DNA from: a virus
Direction: 5' to 3' (one strand)
IMG/VR virus record: IMGVR_UViG_3300021375_000032
Location: 1-56,694 of that record
Length of the DNA: 56,694 nucleotides
This document shows positions 37,346 through 46,201 of this stretch, one piece after another. The notes beneath the pieces are model-generated. The model had not been told where the DNA came from, did not search any database, and saw nothing but the letters and a program-made list of their open reading frames with translations. Within the stretch, counting starts at the first letter, position 1. Every line of letters starts with the position of its first letter. The position numbers and the translations under genes were made by a program.

Positions 37346-39829
37346 TTATTGTGCATTACTTGTAGGTGTAACTGATCTTGTAGCAGCACTATTATCCGTT
37401 GGATCTGACACTGGAGGATTTGCTTGTGCTTCTGCAATTTCTTGTTCTAAACTTCTAAGTGCATCTGCTTCTTCATTGTGAAATCTGTTAACAACACTAT
37501 TTCTAACTGCTTGTGTACTACTGGGGAAATATCTTGCACCGTTTCCTGCTCGTCGTTGGGCATAAACTGCTCTAATTAGTGCAGCATCAGTAGGCTCTGT
37601 TGCGGTAGGAGTGTTTGGCGGATACCCTAAAGTTTCTAATGCATTTCTAAACACGCTTGATGCACCCCCAGCGCCGTGTTGTATTGATGTAGAAAAACCC
37701 ATTTGATTTACAGTTGAAGATCGTAATTCGAGATCAAGTCCTGTTCCATTTTTAATTCGTCTAATGCCAGGAAGATAGTATTGTATCCCTGCATATTCGC
37801 TTTGTGCTGCGCTGCCTGCGGCTGTTCCCATAACCTGTGCCCATGCTGCCTTGTATGCATCTGTGCCTGCTCTTGCGCCGGTAGGCCCGCCGGCTGCTGC
37901 TAATTGTGATTCTAAATCAGGATGAGCGGTAGCTAACCAATTGTGGAATTCATTTAATGATCCGGTGTTTGCTGCTAATTGATATTTTCCGTAACTCCAG
38001 CCGCCTGTGCTATCCCAGCCTATAATTGCAGGATTGCCTCGAGATTCATACCGCTCACTCAATGCACCAATATTATCATCGAATGTATAATCGCTTGAAT
38101 AATCACCAGGTGGTACACCAGGTTGTCCATTGCTGCCTGGACGACCTGCATTTCCTGTGCTAACGTTGCCGCCGCTTCCTTGCACAAATGCACTTGACTT
38201 TCTACCTTGTAAATTCTTGTTAAAGGTATCCGGAGTAAGTACACGATCTGCACTAGGAAGTGCTCCAGGTGCGTCTCTATCTGTTTGAATTTTCTTAAAC
38301 GACAACGGATCTAAATTTTCATGATGAGGCCAAGGCTCATGTTGTGGTGACCTTGCAAGTATACTTTCAACACTTGATATTTGGCCGCCTGGTTTTACCT
38401 TCGGTAATGTGTTTACAGTTAAAGTTCGAACCTCACTTGCAGGACTTGCAACTGGTGCAGTTGGTCCATTCATATGTACATATATTGCAGTTTCTCTATG
38501 TTCTTTTGCACTGTTAATAAAAGTATTGCCGCTGGTCGATGTTAATCTATTATCTTGTTCTGTTTTGATATGTAAGTTTCCAGTAGTATCAATATATTGA
38601 TTTGCCTTTACTTTTATATGTTGATTCTGTCCTACAGTAATTTTACTATCTTTACCAACATGCAGGTTAAAATTATTTTTAGATTCAATCTGTACTCTGC
38701 CAGATTCTACTCCAGAAGTATTACGCCCTGCTGCTTTGATATTAACATTTCTTCCTGCTTCCATGTTTATATCACGTTCAGCATTAATGTTTAAATCATT
38801 ATCAGTGCTAATACTAACACTATCGTGTGCATAGATGTCAATTTTACCATCACTGGTCATTTCGATCCAAGTAGTGCCGCGAGCATTTCCGATATAAATC
38901 AAATCTTCTGAATTATTCATTAGTATCTGATGACCAGTACGTGTTCTTAGACGTAATAATTCATTTTGGGGTATAGTTCTGTCGCCGCCTGGTTCGTTTG
39001 CGCCTTTGTTTTTATAAATTGGTGGGCCGTCTTCTGCATGTGTTGCACGTACAAAACGCTCGTCGCCATCATCCATTACAATTGACGAGCCGCCTAATCT
39101 ATTAGATGGAGAAGAAACTTTCTGTCCTTTGGTGCCGATTTCTGATGTAGGCGATCCGTCTCGGCGATCCTTAGGACCAGGTGTGCTTATACCAAATACC
39201 ATACTTGGTATTTCTCGTCTTGCACTACTTGTGGTTGTTCCTCTAATTTCGTCGTTTAGCAATCCTTGTATTTCAAGAGTTTCTGCAAAATCTTTATTGT
39301 AAGGTTTTTCAAAAAGAGTAGGATCAACTCTTGAGCCAGTTTCAATTGCTTTGTTGTACTCGCCTGTTGGCAATTTGCGTCCTCTTAAACTTGGAGGCGT
39401 TATTCCTGTTGTATTTTCAGTTGATGCTCTGCCATCAGGAACCATAAAATTCATATAATCTGCTGGTATACATCCTATCCAATAACCAAAATTAGGATTG
39501 CCTTCTGCAAAGATTACAAGAACTTTTGTGCCTACGTCTGGCGGAACCATCCACATGCCATAACTTTTTTGTGTATGCTCATATCCGTCATTTGCAGTAA
39601 GTGCAGCATTTGGAGTGACTCCGTAAAAAGGACTAAGGTATTTTACGTTTAATAGTTGTCCGCTACGTTCAGGCGTGCCACCTGAACTAGTGTAACGCAA
39701 TAATTCAACAACAAGTCCGCCCATATATTTTGTATCTAAGTTATTAACTACAATAGCTTCATAGGGACCTGAATTTCTAAATCCAGTTGTTTGCGAACTA
39801 GTAGTTCTTGTATAATTTCCGTTTGACAT
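37346..39829 (-). CDS. 5: Baseplate hub spike gp5-like with C-terminal cell-wall hydrolase domain
   Basis: This 827-aa protein has an OB-fold-like N-terminus (about 25-125; YEAIVVNNLDTKYMGGLVVELL, then VPPDVGTKVLVIF), a repetitive beta-helix region (about 326-450) with alternating hydrophobic strands such as DLNINAERDINMEAGRNVNI, typical of gp5/VgrG spikes, a low-complexity linker, and a C-terminal domain (about 580-783). The last starts with LSERYESRGNPAIIGWDS and GGWSYGKYQLA, resembling lysozyme-like or VgrG-associated peptidoglycan hydrolases; the glutamate in SERYE is a candidate catalytic residue. In T4 gp5 the lysozyme lies before the beta-helix, so the order here differs. It would pierce the envelope and cut peptidoglycan during injection. 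Confidence 0.85.
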   Translation of the reverse strand: MSNGNYTRTTSSQTTGFRNSGPYEAIVVNNLDTKYMGGLVVELLRYTSSGGTPERSGQLLNVKYLSPFYGVTPNAALTANDGYEHTQKSYGMWMVPPDVGTKVLVIFAEGNPNFGYWIGCIPADYMNFMVPDGRASTENTTGITPPSLRGRKLPTGEYNKAIETGSRVDPTLFEKPYNKDFAETLEIQGLLNDEIRGTTTSSARREIPSMVFGISTPGPKDRRDGSPTSEIGTKGQKVSSPSNRLGGSSIVMDDGDERFVRATHAEDGPPIYKNKGANEPGGDRTIPQNELLRLRTRTGHQILMNNSEDLIYIGNARGTTWIEMTSDGKIDIYAHDSVSISTDNDLNINAERDINMEAGRNVNIKAAGRNTSGVESGRVQIESKNNFNLHVGKDSKITVGQNQHIKVKANQYIDTTGNLHIKTEQDNRLTSTSGNTFINSAKEHRETAIYVHMNGPTAPVASPASEVRTLTVNTLPKVKPGGQISSVESILARSPQHEPWPHHENLDPLSFKKIQTDRDAPGALPSADRVLTPDTFNKNLQGRKSSAFVQGSGGNVSTGNAGRPGSNGQPGVPPGDYSSDYTFDDNIGALSERYESRGNPAIIGWDSTGGWSYGKYQLAANTGSLNEFHNWLATAHPDLESQLAAAGGPTGARAGTDAYKAAWAQVMGTAAGSAAQSEYAGIQYYLPGIRRIKNGTGLDLELRSSTVNQMGFSTSIQHGAGGASSVFRNALETLGYPPNTPTATEPTDAALIRAVYAQRRAGNGARYFPSSTQAVRNSVVNRFHNEEADALRSLEQEIAEAQANPPVSDPTDNSAATRSVTPTSNAQ

Positions 39830-39831
39830 TT

Positions 39832-41067
39832 TTAAAATGGTCCTGTTTGTCTTGGATTACGTGCAGTTACTGGTGGGCCAAACTCACCGTATTGAGAAGA
39901 GCCAAATCCTGCTGCTTCTGCACTAGCAGCAGACGACATAGTCGACGGGCCTTGTGATGGTGTTACAGTTTGTCCGCTATTATTTCTACTTGGTCCGTTG
40001 TTAGGAGTATACACTTTTTTTCCTGTATTAAAATCATATCTATCAAATCCTGGAGTGATAGGCTCGTATATATATACGTTTGGAGGGCGTGGCTTTGCTG
40101 TAGCTGAACTTGTAGGAGTCGACGGAGGCTGTGTAACTGTAGTAGGCGCTGTTGCTGTAGCAGCAGCATCTGCTCTACGTTGCGCTAATTCAGCTGCCCC
40201 GTTGCCTCTGCCTCCTCTGGCACTAGGAATTACTGATGCAGGTGCAGCGGCTGCTGCTCTAGCTTGTCTTAATATAGCATCATCATAAGGCACTGACGCA
40301 GGCGGAGTTGCGCCTGAACCTGATCCCATATTTTGTGGTAAACACGGTCTTGGACCGTCTGATTCAATTTTTCCAGTAGCTCCTGATACTACTGCCGGTC
40401 CTGCACCTCCAAATGCATCTAAGCTGACATCAGCTTCTGTAACTGCCGGTCCTGCACCTCCAAATGCATCTAATCCAACTTCTGCAGGTATGGTTTGGCT
40501 TTCTGTAACAACGCCTGCGGCGCCTGGTTTTGCAGTAGTGGTTGTTTCAACTGTTGTGCCTGTAGTTGCTCCGGTAGTAGACCCAGTCTGTGATTCTGGA
40601 CGATTGTCATCGATTGCCGGATCTCTAATATAGATAGGATAACCCTGAAATGTATCAACTTTTATTCTGCCAGAGCCTAAGAAGTTTAAATTTGATTCGG
40701 TTTTGAAATCTTCCATAGTTGCAGAACCTTCTTCTACTAGAATAGAAAAATATTCTACACTATGTCGAAAATATAATTGTACAAATCCAGCGTCGTAATC
40801 TGCATTTTCTAAAATCCAGTAGTGTTTGTTTTTTTGATAACTCGGCAGTCCAGCATCTTCATTATCGATAACTAATACTACTGTTGCACTACTACCAGGT
40901 TTTCCACTAACAATATCTGGACCATATTTTTCCATATCTGCAAAGTTTTGAAAAGTCCACATATCTTCAGAATTTTTCCAAGGACCTTCAGTACTTACAG
41001 GAACTGCATTTGTTTGATCTAACTTATTACTGCTTTCTTCTGGTAAGCCGACATCTTCTTCTGACAT
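39832..41067 (-). CDS. Hub-region structural protein with low-complexity C-terminal half
   Basis: This 411-aa protein has a compact N-terminal half (about 1-155, including WKNSEDMWTFQNF, HYWILENADYDAGFVQLYFRHSVEYFS and GYPIYIRDPAID) that looks folded. The second half is Thr/Ala/Pro/Ser-rich and disordered. Two copies of LDAFGGAGPAV lie in the middle, reflecting a 51-bp tandem duplication (40391-40473). The gene sits between the spike and the 994-aa hub-region gene with gaps of 2 and 4 nt, so the product is probably part of the central hub. The function is unknown; I do not recognise the family. Confidence 0.55.
   Translation of the reverse strand: MSEEDVGLPEESSNKLDQTNAVPVSTEGPWKNSEDMWTFQNFADMEKYGPDIVSGKPGSSATVVLVIDNEDAGLPSYQKNKHYWILENADYDAGFVQLYFRHSVEYFSILVEEGSATMEDFKTESNLNFLGSGRIKVDTFQGYPIYIRDPAIDDNRPESQTGSTTGATTGTTVETTTTAKPGAAGVVTESQTIPAEVGLDAFGGAGPAVTEADVSLDAFGGAGPAVVSGATGKIESDGPRPCLPQNMGSGSGATPPASVPYDDAILRQARAAAAAPASVIPSARGGRGNGAAELAQRRADAAATATAPTTVTQPPSTPTSSATAKPRPPNVYIYEPITPGFDRYDFNTGKKVYTPNNGPSRNNSGQTVTPSQGPSTMSSAASAEAAGFGSSQYGEFGPPVTARNPRQTGPF
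40391..40473 (-). repeat. 51-bp tandem duplication inside the 411-aa gene
   Basis: A 32-nt sequence is identical at 40391-40422 and 40442-40473, giving a period of 51 nt (17 codons). Each copy encodes LDAFGGAGPAV. Exact identity implies recent duplication or gene conversion, and the frame is kept. Confidence 0.9.
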
Positions 41068-41071
41068 AGTA

Positions 41072-44056
41072 TTATCCTAACAAACTTCTAACACGATTTT
41101 TGGCTGCATCTGTTACTGAATTTATTTTATTATTTACTGCACCTGTAGCAGCATCTCTTGCCTTATTAACTATCTCAAGATCAGCAGCAAGTGCATCAAG
41201 TGCATTTGTTTCGTCGCCAGGTCTTATATTAGGTAATGCTCCTCTTATTCTTGCACTTGATACGCTGCCTATTGCAACAAGTGCTTTGTCTGAAATTCCA
41301 GTAATCTCATTAAGAGTACCTGTTATACCCTGTTCAAGTCCTGCACCGATATTTCCTAATACATTTGTTGCACTAGAAAGTGCAGTTTCCAGTGCTTGCT
41401 GTGTTGCAGCATTATCCATGCTCATTTTATTATCAATTGCTGGCATTAAATTTCTTATATCGTCTTGCGAAGGGGCAGGTTCGCAATCGGTCCCAGGTGT
41501 TGCTGATGCTCCAACTGTTCCGTCTGATTGTACGCCATCTTTATTCAATGCTGCTGAATTATCAACTTGTACTACACCGCTTGGACCTGTAGTTGCTTCG
41601 TCATCTTGACCTCTGCGTCTAATCATTTTAAGAGTCTGTGTAAACTTGCCTTGATTAAAGTTATTAACTACTGCCCATATTTGGTATATTCCACTAAAAC
41701 CTGGAACAAGCTGAGGGAATTCCATAGTAGCTCCTTTTGTTTGGTAATCAAATGGAGTTCTAAAATTTACTACACAAAATACTGATTGATCCAACGCATT
41801 TAAAGTACCGTCTTGCATTATACTCGGGCTCGATCCTTTGTCTGCAACATGATTGCCTGTTTGTTGTGGAATAAAATACGGGTCTCCCATTATTTCCATT
41901 TCCGCAGTAACCATATCTACAGTCATATTTGTAATTTTATCATTAAAAACTTCTGCAATTTTACGTCGGATATCATTGCTGCCGGTGGCTGACGGAAGTG
42001 CTACTTGTGTAATCTGTTGTGTTCCGCCCATTGCTTCATTTGCAGAGTTTAAATCTCCTGTTTGCATAGTTGTTGTGCCACTGTCTGTTCCATTCCCTGA
42101 AGAAGTAGTTTTTGCTCCGTCTGGATCACGCAAGGGCGCAGTATTCATGCCTAAATCTGCATATGCTGCCATCATAAATGCATTATTAAAATTAATATTA
42201 AAATTTAATACATCTTCATTTTTGCCAGTGTAGATATAATTATATTCTTTCACTGCCATCTTTCTTAGGCCAGCGTTATTTGTCGCACGTTTGTTGTTAT
42301 TAATTGTAACTGCTTCGTCTACTTCGTATTCGATAACACTATATACATAAACTTTTGGACGGCGGCCCATTGTTGCTTCAGTCAACGGGCTTTCATCAAA
42401 ATAAACATGAGTGTCAATTCTAAACCATTTGTTTAATCCGTTTGTAGTTTCTTGAGTTGCACGTTCAGCAGCATATTCAGATTGCATTATAGTTTTTTCG
42501 ATAATATCTGTTATTCGCTCGTTTTGATTAAATTGTAGTTCTCTAGTCTTATCAATAGGCTGTGTTGCTTGATTACCAGGATCAACAAGTCCAGATTCTG
42601 GATCAGTTGCTGCTGCCGGCTCTGCTTCTCCTGATGACCCGGGTGCATTAGTGTCTTGATTTATTGGACTTATTCCAATTGCATTCATTTGATTGGTGTC
42701 TTCGGCAAAACTTTTTAATATAGCATACGTTTGGCTGGGTTTAGTAACTGTTATAGTTGTAGGACTAAACGAACCGCGCAATCCATCATCTGGTCCTGTA
42801 TAACCTCTACGTTCTGCTTCTTGTTCTTCTGGTGATGTAGTGAATGCCGATTCGTCAACATTACCAGCAGTTAATGCCGCGTGTAAGAGTTGTCTATTTT
42901 TTGGAAAACAAATTACATATCTATCATACGGTGCAAGTGCGCCTGCTTCTTCTAGATCTTCGATTGCTCTATTTATCGACCCTGTTAACGATTGATCGTT
43001 TGTTTCCAACACTTCATGACATAATGTGCCAGCAGCTCGAACAGAACTATTAATTTTATTAATATTATCAGAAAGCCCTGTTTCGCTCATTGGTACTGCT
43101 TTTACTTCATATTTACTGCCTTGACCTGAAACATTAAAATCCATATTGATTATTTGTATAGGCACGAACATCGGTTGTCCTATAAAGTTTGCATCAGTAG
43201 AACCGTCTTGATTCCATCCAACAAAATCAATTTTCAAACAAAACGGTGCTTGAGTATAGCCACTATATCCAGCGGCGCTTGCAGATCCAATAACTGCTTG
43301 AATAAAATTTCCCATACTATAAGGTTCAATAACAGTAAATGTTAAACTAGTGCCCAATGTTAATCTAGTATTTGGATTTGGAGCAACAATACTATCTAAA
43401 TTAATATCGTCAATATAATATTCTGCGTGATCACTTGATCCGCCGCCTGTTTCGTCAAACACTTGATAACGCTTGTTTAAATTTCCGCCACTGCTTTGTA
43501 TTACATAATTTTTAAAGCCGCCTGCACTTCTATACAGCTCCGGATTGTTATATTCTGTAGGATCAAGAACTCCTAGTGTTATAAAATAATTAAATCCATT
43601 GTGATTTCTTAGAGGATTAGGTATTTTGCTTGCAGAACTATCATCTCCTTTATAAGAAGGTCTAAACCCACTATCTAAAAAGGTATCAACAGCAACACTG
43701 CGTTCAGATAATTCTCTAAATTGTTCTAATTGTAATCCGTATTCGCCGCCTACTATACCTGCTAAGTCTGCTACACCACGTTCTACAATTTTTAGAGCAT
43801 TATTTTGTAATCCCGTTAGTTCTTCTGCATTAGCAATTAAGCCGCCTAACTTAGTTTGTATGCCGCCAAGTAATTGATTTCCTAGAGCACCTTGTGCTGC
43901 ACCTAATAATGCACCTTTGATGTCACCGCCCGATAATGCTGAATTAATTAATTGACTATTGACACCTGATACAGCAGAACTAATGCGCTGACTAACAGTG
44001 TTTACAACTGACGATTTTAAATTACTTTTTAAAGATGCACCTAAATTAAATGCCAT
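41072..44056 (-). CDS. Baseplate hub-region structural protein (gp27-position)
   Basis: This 994-aa protein begins with a small-residue-rich N-terminal segment. The folded core includes NGFNYFITLGVLDPTEYNNP, AEYYIDDINLDSIVAPN and TFTVIEPYSMGNF, and near residue 820 a VPGFSGIYQIWAVVNNFNQGKFTQTLKMIRRR segment, a pattern I associate with tail-hub or tube-like domains in marine T4-like phages. Together with its position between gp53 and the spike, this supports a hub component filling the gp27 place. T4 gp27 is only 391 aa and sequence similarity is not evident, so the identity is inferred. The C-terminal 130 residues are Ala/Asn-rich and helical. Confidence 0.6.
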   Translation of the reverse strand: MAFNLGASLKSNLKSSVVNTVSQRISSAVSGVNSQLINSALSGGDIKGALLGAAQGALGNQLLGGIQTKLGGLIANAEELTGLQNNALKIVERGVADLAGIVGGEYGLQLEQFRELSERSVAVDTFLDSGFRPSYKGDDSSASKIPNPLRNHNGFNYFITLGVLDPTEYNNPELYRSAGGFKNYVIQSSGGNLNKRYQVFDETGGGSSDHAEYYIDDINLDSIVAPNPNTRLTLGTSLTFTVIEPYSMGNFIQAVIGSASAAGYSGYTQAPFCLKIDFVGWNQDGSTDANFIGQPMFVPIQIINMDFNVSGQGSKYEVKAVPMSETGLSDNINKINSSVRAAGTLCHEVLETNDQSLTGSINRAIEDLEEAGALAPYDRYVICFPKNRQLLHAALTAGNVDESAFTTSPEEQEAERRGYTGPDDGLRGSFSPTTITVTKPSQTYAILKSFAEDTNQMNAIGISPINQDTNAPGSSGEAEPAAATDPESGLVDPGNQATQPIDKTRELQFNQNERITDIIEKTIMQSEYAAERATQETTNGLNKWFRIDTHVYFDESPLTEATMGRRPKVYVYSVIEYEVDEAVTINNNKRATNNAGLRKMAVKEYNYIYTGKNEDVLNFNINFNNAFMMAAYADLGMNTAPLRDPDGAKTTSSGNGTDSGTTTMQTGDLNSANEAMGGTQQITQVALPSATGSNDIRRKIAEVFNDKITNMTVDMVTAEMEIMGDPYFIPQQTGNHVADKGSSPSIMQDGTLNALDQSVFCVVNFRTPFDYQTKGATMEFPQLVPGFSGIYQIWAVVNNFNQGKFTQTLKMIRRRGQDDEATTGPSGVVQVDNSAALNKDGVQSDGTVGASATPGTDCEPAPSQDDIRNLMPAIDNKMSMDNAATQQALETALSSATNVLGNIGAGLEQGITGTLNEITGISDKALVAIGSVSSARIRGALPNIRPGDETNALDALAADLEIVNKARDAATGAVNNKINSVTDAAKNRVRSLLG

Positions 44057-44057
44057 A

Positions 44058-44357
44058 TTAGAATCCTAATGTATTGCGTAATGCTGCTGGATCTGGTAGA
44101 TATATTTCTGTACCTGCTACAAAATCAAAAATAGGATCTTTTAATGTATCTAAATTTCTTTGTGCAAATACCCACCATAATTCTTTTTTACCGTAAGTAA
44201 TGTGTGCTAACAAATCTGGACGATATGTAAATTCAGTTGTAATTACAAAAGATATATCATTCTGATTTACAGGAACAGGTCTAGGAGATAATATATCTAG
44301 ATAGCCGTTTCTATTAATTGGCGTTCTTGCATACGGGCTTAAACTATTTTTTTCCAT
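44058..44357 (-). CDS. 53: Baseplate wedge protein gp53
   Basis: This 99-aa protein has FTYRPDLLAHITYGKKELWWVFAQRNLDTLKDPIFDFVAG, the conserved core of gp53 and LysM-like wedge proteins. In T4, gp53 (196 aa) joins wedges into the ring around the hub; this version keeps only the core domain, as is common in marine relatives. The ATG overlaps the upstream stop by one base (TAATG). Confidence 0.85.
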   Translation of the reverse strand: MEKNSLSPYARTPINRNGYLDILSPRPVPVNQNDISFVITTEFTYRPDLLAHITYGKKELWWVFAQRNLDTLKDPIFDFVAGTEIYLPDPAALRNTLGF

Positions 44358-45211
44358 TATACAAATCCTTCATCGCCATTAACATGCCCGCCGCTTGCAA
44401 ATTGATTTAAACTAAATCCTGACTGTGAACGTCTTGCATACTGTGGCTGTAATGTAACTGTAATAGAGCTTTGTGTAGGAACATAGTTTGGCAATCCATT
44501 TACTGTACACTGTATATAATCTACATCAACTGGTAAATCTGTTGTAAAGTTTGTAATTACAACAGGAATATTGTTTAAAACGTGTTTACCATAACCGTTT
44601 AGTCTACAAACTACTGGCGGATTGCCTAAAGGATAACTGTTACCATAAAACATTTTAGTTGCACTTCTTAAAAAGTGCAAACATGCAATCCAATACTTTG
44701 CATCGTTTTCGTTTTCTTGATAAAATTCGCCTGTGATTGTAATTGCATCAACTTGACTATTTTCATATGCATTGTAAGGATAATTTGTATGTGTAGGTTG
44801 TATTTGGCTGTAGTTTGCACTATGACTTAATAGTACTGTAGGGTTAAACGGAAATATCATTCTGTTTCCTGTATTAAATGCACTTGACCCGCTAGCTTCC
44901 CTCAATGGTGCTAGTATGTCACCGTTGTCTAGAATAACGTCAGGAACACTAATACTAACACGCCAGTCACTTGCATCCGAAACTGAATTGTTAGACGAAA
45001 TTATAGCACGTGATATTGTTCTATTGTTTGGTCCGCCGCTGTTGAAGCCGCCAGTTTGGTTGATAAATGTTGCAGCAAGTTTTCCAAGTGGGCCGAGACT
45101 GCCTAACTTTTGATTAATGGTATCACCAATTGCGCCTTTAACAGCACTTTTTGCATCGCTGACAATACTACTAACAAAGTTGCTTGCATCGAAATTAATT
45201 TTAAACGGCAT
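44357..45211 (-). CDS. Baseplate tail-tube junction protein (gp48/gp54-like)
   Basis: This 284-aa protein has a segment DWRVSISVPDVIL, then TITGEFYQENENDAKYWIACLHFLRSATKMFYG, LNGYGKHVLNNIPVVITNFTTDLPVDVDYI and a C-terminal SITVTLQPQYARR. These match the tube-initiator and cap family that sits on the baseplate and nucleates tube polymerisation. I cannot tell gp48 from gp54 by eye; only one such gene is in the window. It is the first gene of a six-gene late unit running to gp25. A late-type ACTAAATA lies 24 nt upstream and AGGAG is in the leader. Confidence 0.75.
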   Translation of the reverse strand: MPFKINFDASNFVSSIVSDAKSAVKGAIGDTINQKLGSLGPLGKLAATFINQTGGFNSGGPNNRTISRAIISSNNSVSDASDWRVSISVPDVILDNGDILAPLREASGSSAFNTGNRMIFPFNPTVLLSHSANYSQIQPTHTNYPYNAYENSQVDAITITGEFYQENENDAKYWIACLHFLRSATKMFYGNSYPLGNPPVVCRLNGYGKHVLNNIPVVITNFTTDLPVDVDYIQCTVNGLPNYVPTQSSITVTLQPQYARRSQSGFSLNQFASGGHVNGDEGFV

Positions 45212-45234
45212 AATTATCGTATCTCCTACACTAC

Positions 45235-45242
45235 TATTTAGT
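45235..45242 (-). promoter_or_regulatory. Late-type -10 element (ACTAAATA) of the hub operon
   Basis: The minus-strand ACTAAATA lies 24 nt before the ATG at 45211 and differs from TATAAATA at two positions, so it is the weakest late candidate here. Its outer base is shared with the first base of the plus-strand -35 box of the gp55 promoter (45242-45247). Confidence 0.4.
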
Positions 45243-45270
45243 TGACAAAATTAACAGAGTATATTATAAT
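45242..45270 (+). promoter_or_regulatory. Consensus sigma70-type promoter of gp55
   Basis: TTGACA (45242-45247), 17 nt and TATAAT (45265-45270) match the bacterial consensus perfectly. The predicted start near 45277 gives a leader of about 19 nt before the preferred gp55 ATG (45296), with GGAG at 45286-45289. This is an early or host-polymerase promoter. Confidence 0.85.
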
Positions 45271-45295
45271 ATATATAACATAACCGGAGATGTCA

Positions 45296-46144
45296 ATGAG
45301 ACCTAAAAATTATCTGAATAATAAAGATATACTTAAAGAAATACACAAATCAAAAAATCAATTCAACAGCTATCTTGCACCAGAATATGCAGATTACGAT
45401 ATTATTCTGCCAAGTGTTGACAAAATTAACCGTTTGACTGTTGCAGAAGCAAAGCGTAACAAAGCAAAAAAGCTATCATCTGCTGAATACGAACGTCGTA
45501 AAGGACTCGGGGAGAAGGTTAAGCAAGCAGAGTGCGAAACACTTGCATCTGAAATTACAAAAGAAGAACTAATCTTCCGTGTAATGACGTTTGATCATAT
45601 TCCAGAAGAGCCAGGTCGTAAAAAGAACCCAAAGACTGTTGCCGATACACGAGTTAAACTTCCGTTTCCTCCCTTTCAACATTACAAATATAACGACGAA
45701 GGCGAAATTGTACTAGTAGGCAAAAGTCACTGGGTAGGCGGCATGGACAACGGACATTTTAGTCATCAACATGGTAAAGCAACAGACAAACTTGCTATGA
45801 TGTGGTTAAAACTTGTTGATCGTTATGCTACTCGCGGCAATGTTCGTGGTTACACTTACAATGACGAAATGAAAGGTCAAGCTATCTTGCAACTTTCACA
45901 AATTGGACTACAATTTGATGAATCTAAGTCAGATAATCCGTTTGCTTACTACACAGCAGCAGTTACTAATAGTTTTGTTCGTGTTATCAACATAGAAAAA
46001 CGCAATCAAAATATTAGAGATGACATTCTTGAAATGAACGACTTGAATCCAAGTTACACGCGGCAAAATGCAGGCGAATGGGAAGCAAGTGTGAAGCGAA
46101 ACGAAGAAGCACCATTAACAGAATACACAAATGCCAAAAAATAG
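45296..46144 (+). CDS. 55: Late-promoter sigma factor gp55
   Basis: GGAG (45286-45289) abuts the ATG at 45290 but is 6 nt from the ATG at 45296, so the 282-aa product starting MRPKNYLNN is preferred. The C-terminal half (about 160-256) has ATDKLAMMWLKLVDRYATRGNVRGYTYNDEMKGQAILQLSQIG and NPFAYYTAAVTNSFVRVINIEKRNQNIRDDILEMN, the conserved gp55 sigma region. gp55 binds host core polymerase with the sliding clamp to read TATAAATA-type promoters, which occur before structural genes here. T4 gp55 has 185 aa; the roughly 100 extra residues are N-terminal and basic, with a PPFQHYKYNDEGEIVLVGKSHW segment unlike anything I recognise. Confidence 0.9.
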   Translation: MRPKNYLNNKDILKEIHKSKNQFNSYLAPEYADYDIILPSVDKINRLTVAEAKRNKAKKLSSAEYERRKGLGEKVKQAECETLASEITKEELIFRVMTFDHIPEEPGRKKNPKTVADTRVKLPFPPFQHYKYNDEGEIVLVGKSHWVGGMDNGHFSHQHGKATDKLAMMWLKLVDRYATRGNVRGYTYNDEMKGQAILQLSQIGLQFDESKSDNPFAYYTAAVTNSFVRVINIEKRNQNIRDDILEMNDLNPSYTRQNAGEWEASVKRNEEAPLTEYTNAKK

Positions 46145-46145
46145 G

Positions 46146-46174
46146 TTGACAACTGTTAATATTTACTATATACT
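46146..46174 (+). promoter_or_regulatory. Sigma70-type promoter of the gp47-gp46 operon
   Basis: TTGACA (46146-46151), 17 nt and TATACT (46169-46174) start just 2 nt after the gp55 stop. The predicted start near 46181 leaves a 20-nt leader with GGAGG at 46190-46194. The hexamers are identical to the accessory-operon promoter at 8532-8560. Confidence 0.85.
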
Positions 46175-46201
46175 TTAACAAGTATATATGGAGGATACTC
46201 T

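Noticed and set aside
40391-40473. CRISPR-like repeat
   Set aside because: Only two copies, fully within a coding frame, spaced by codons of the same protein.
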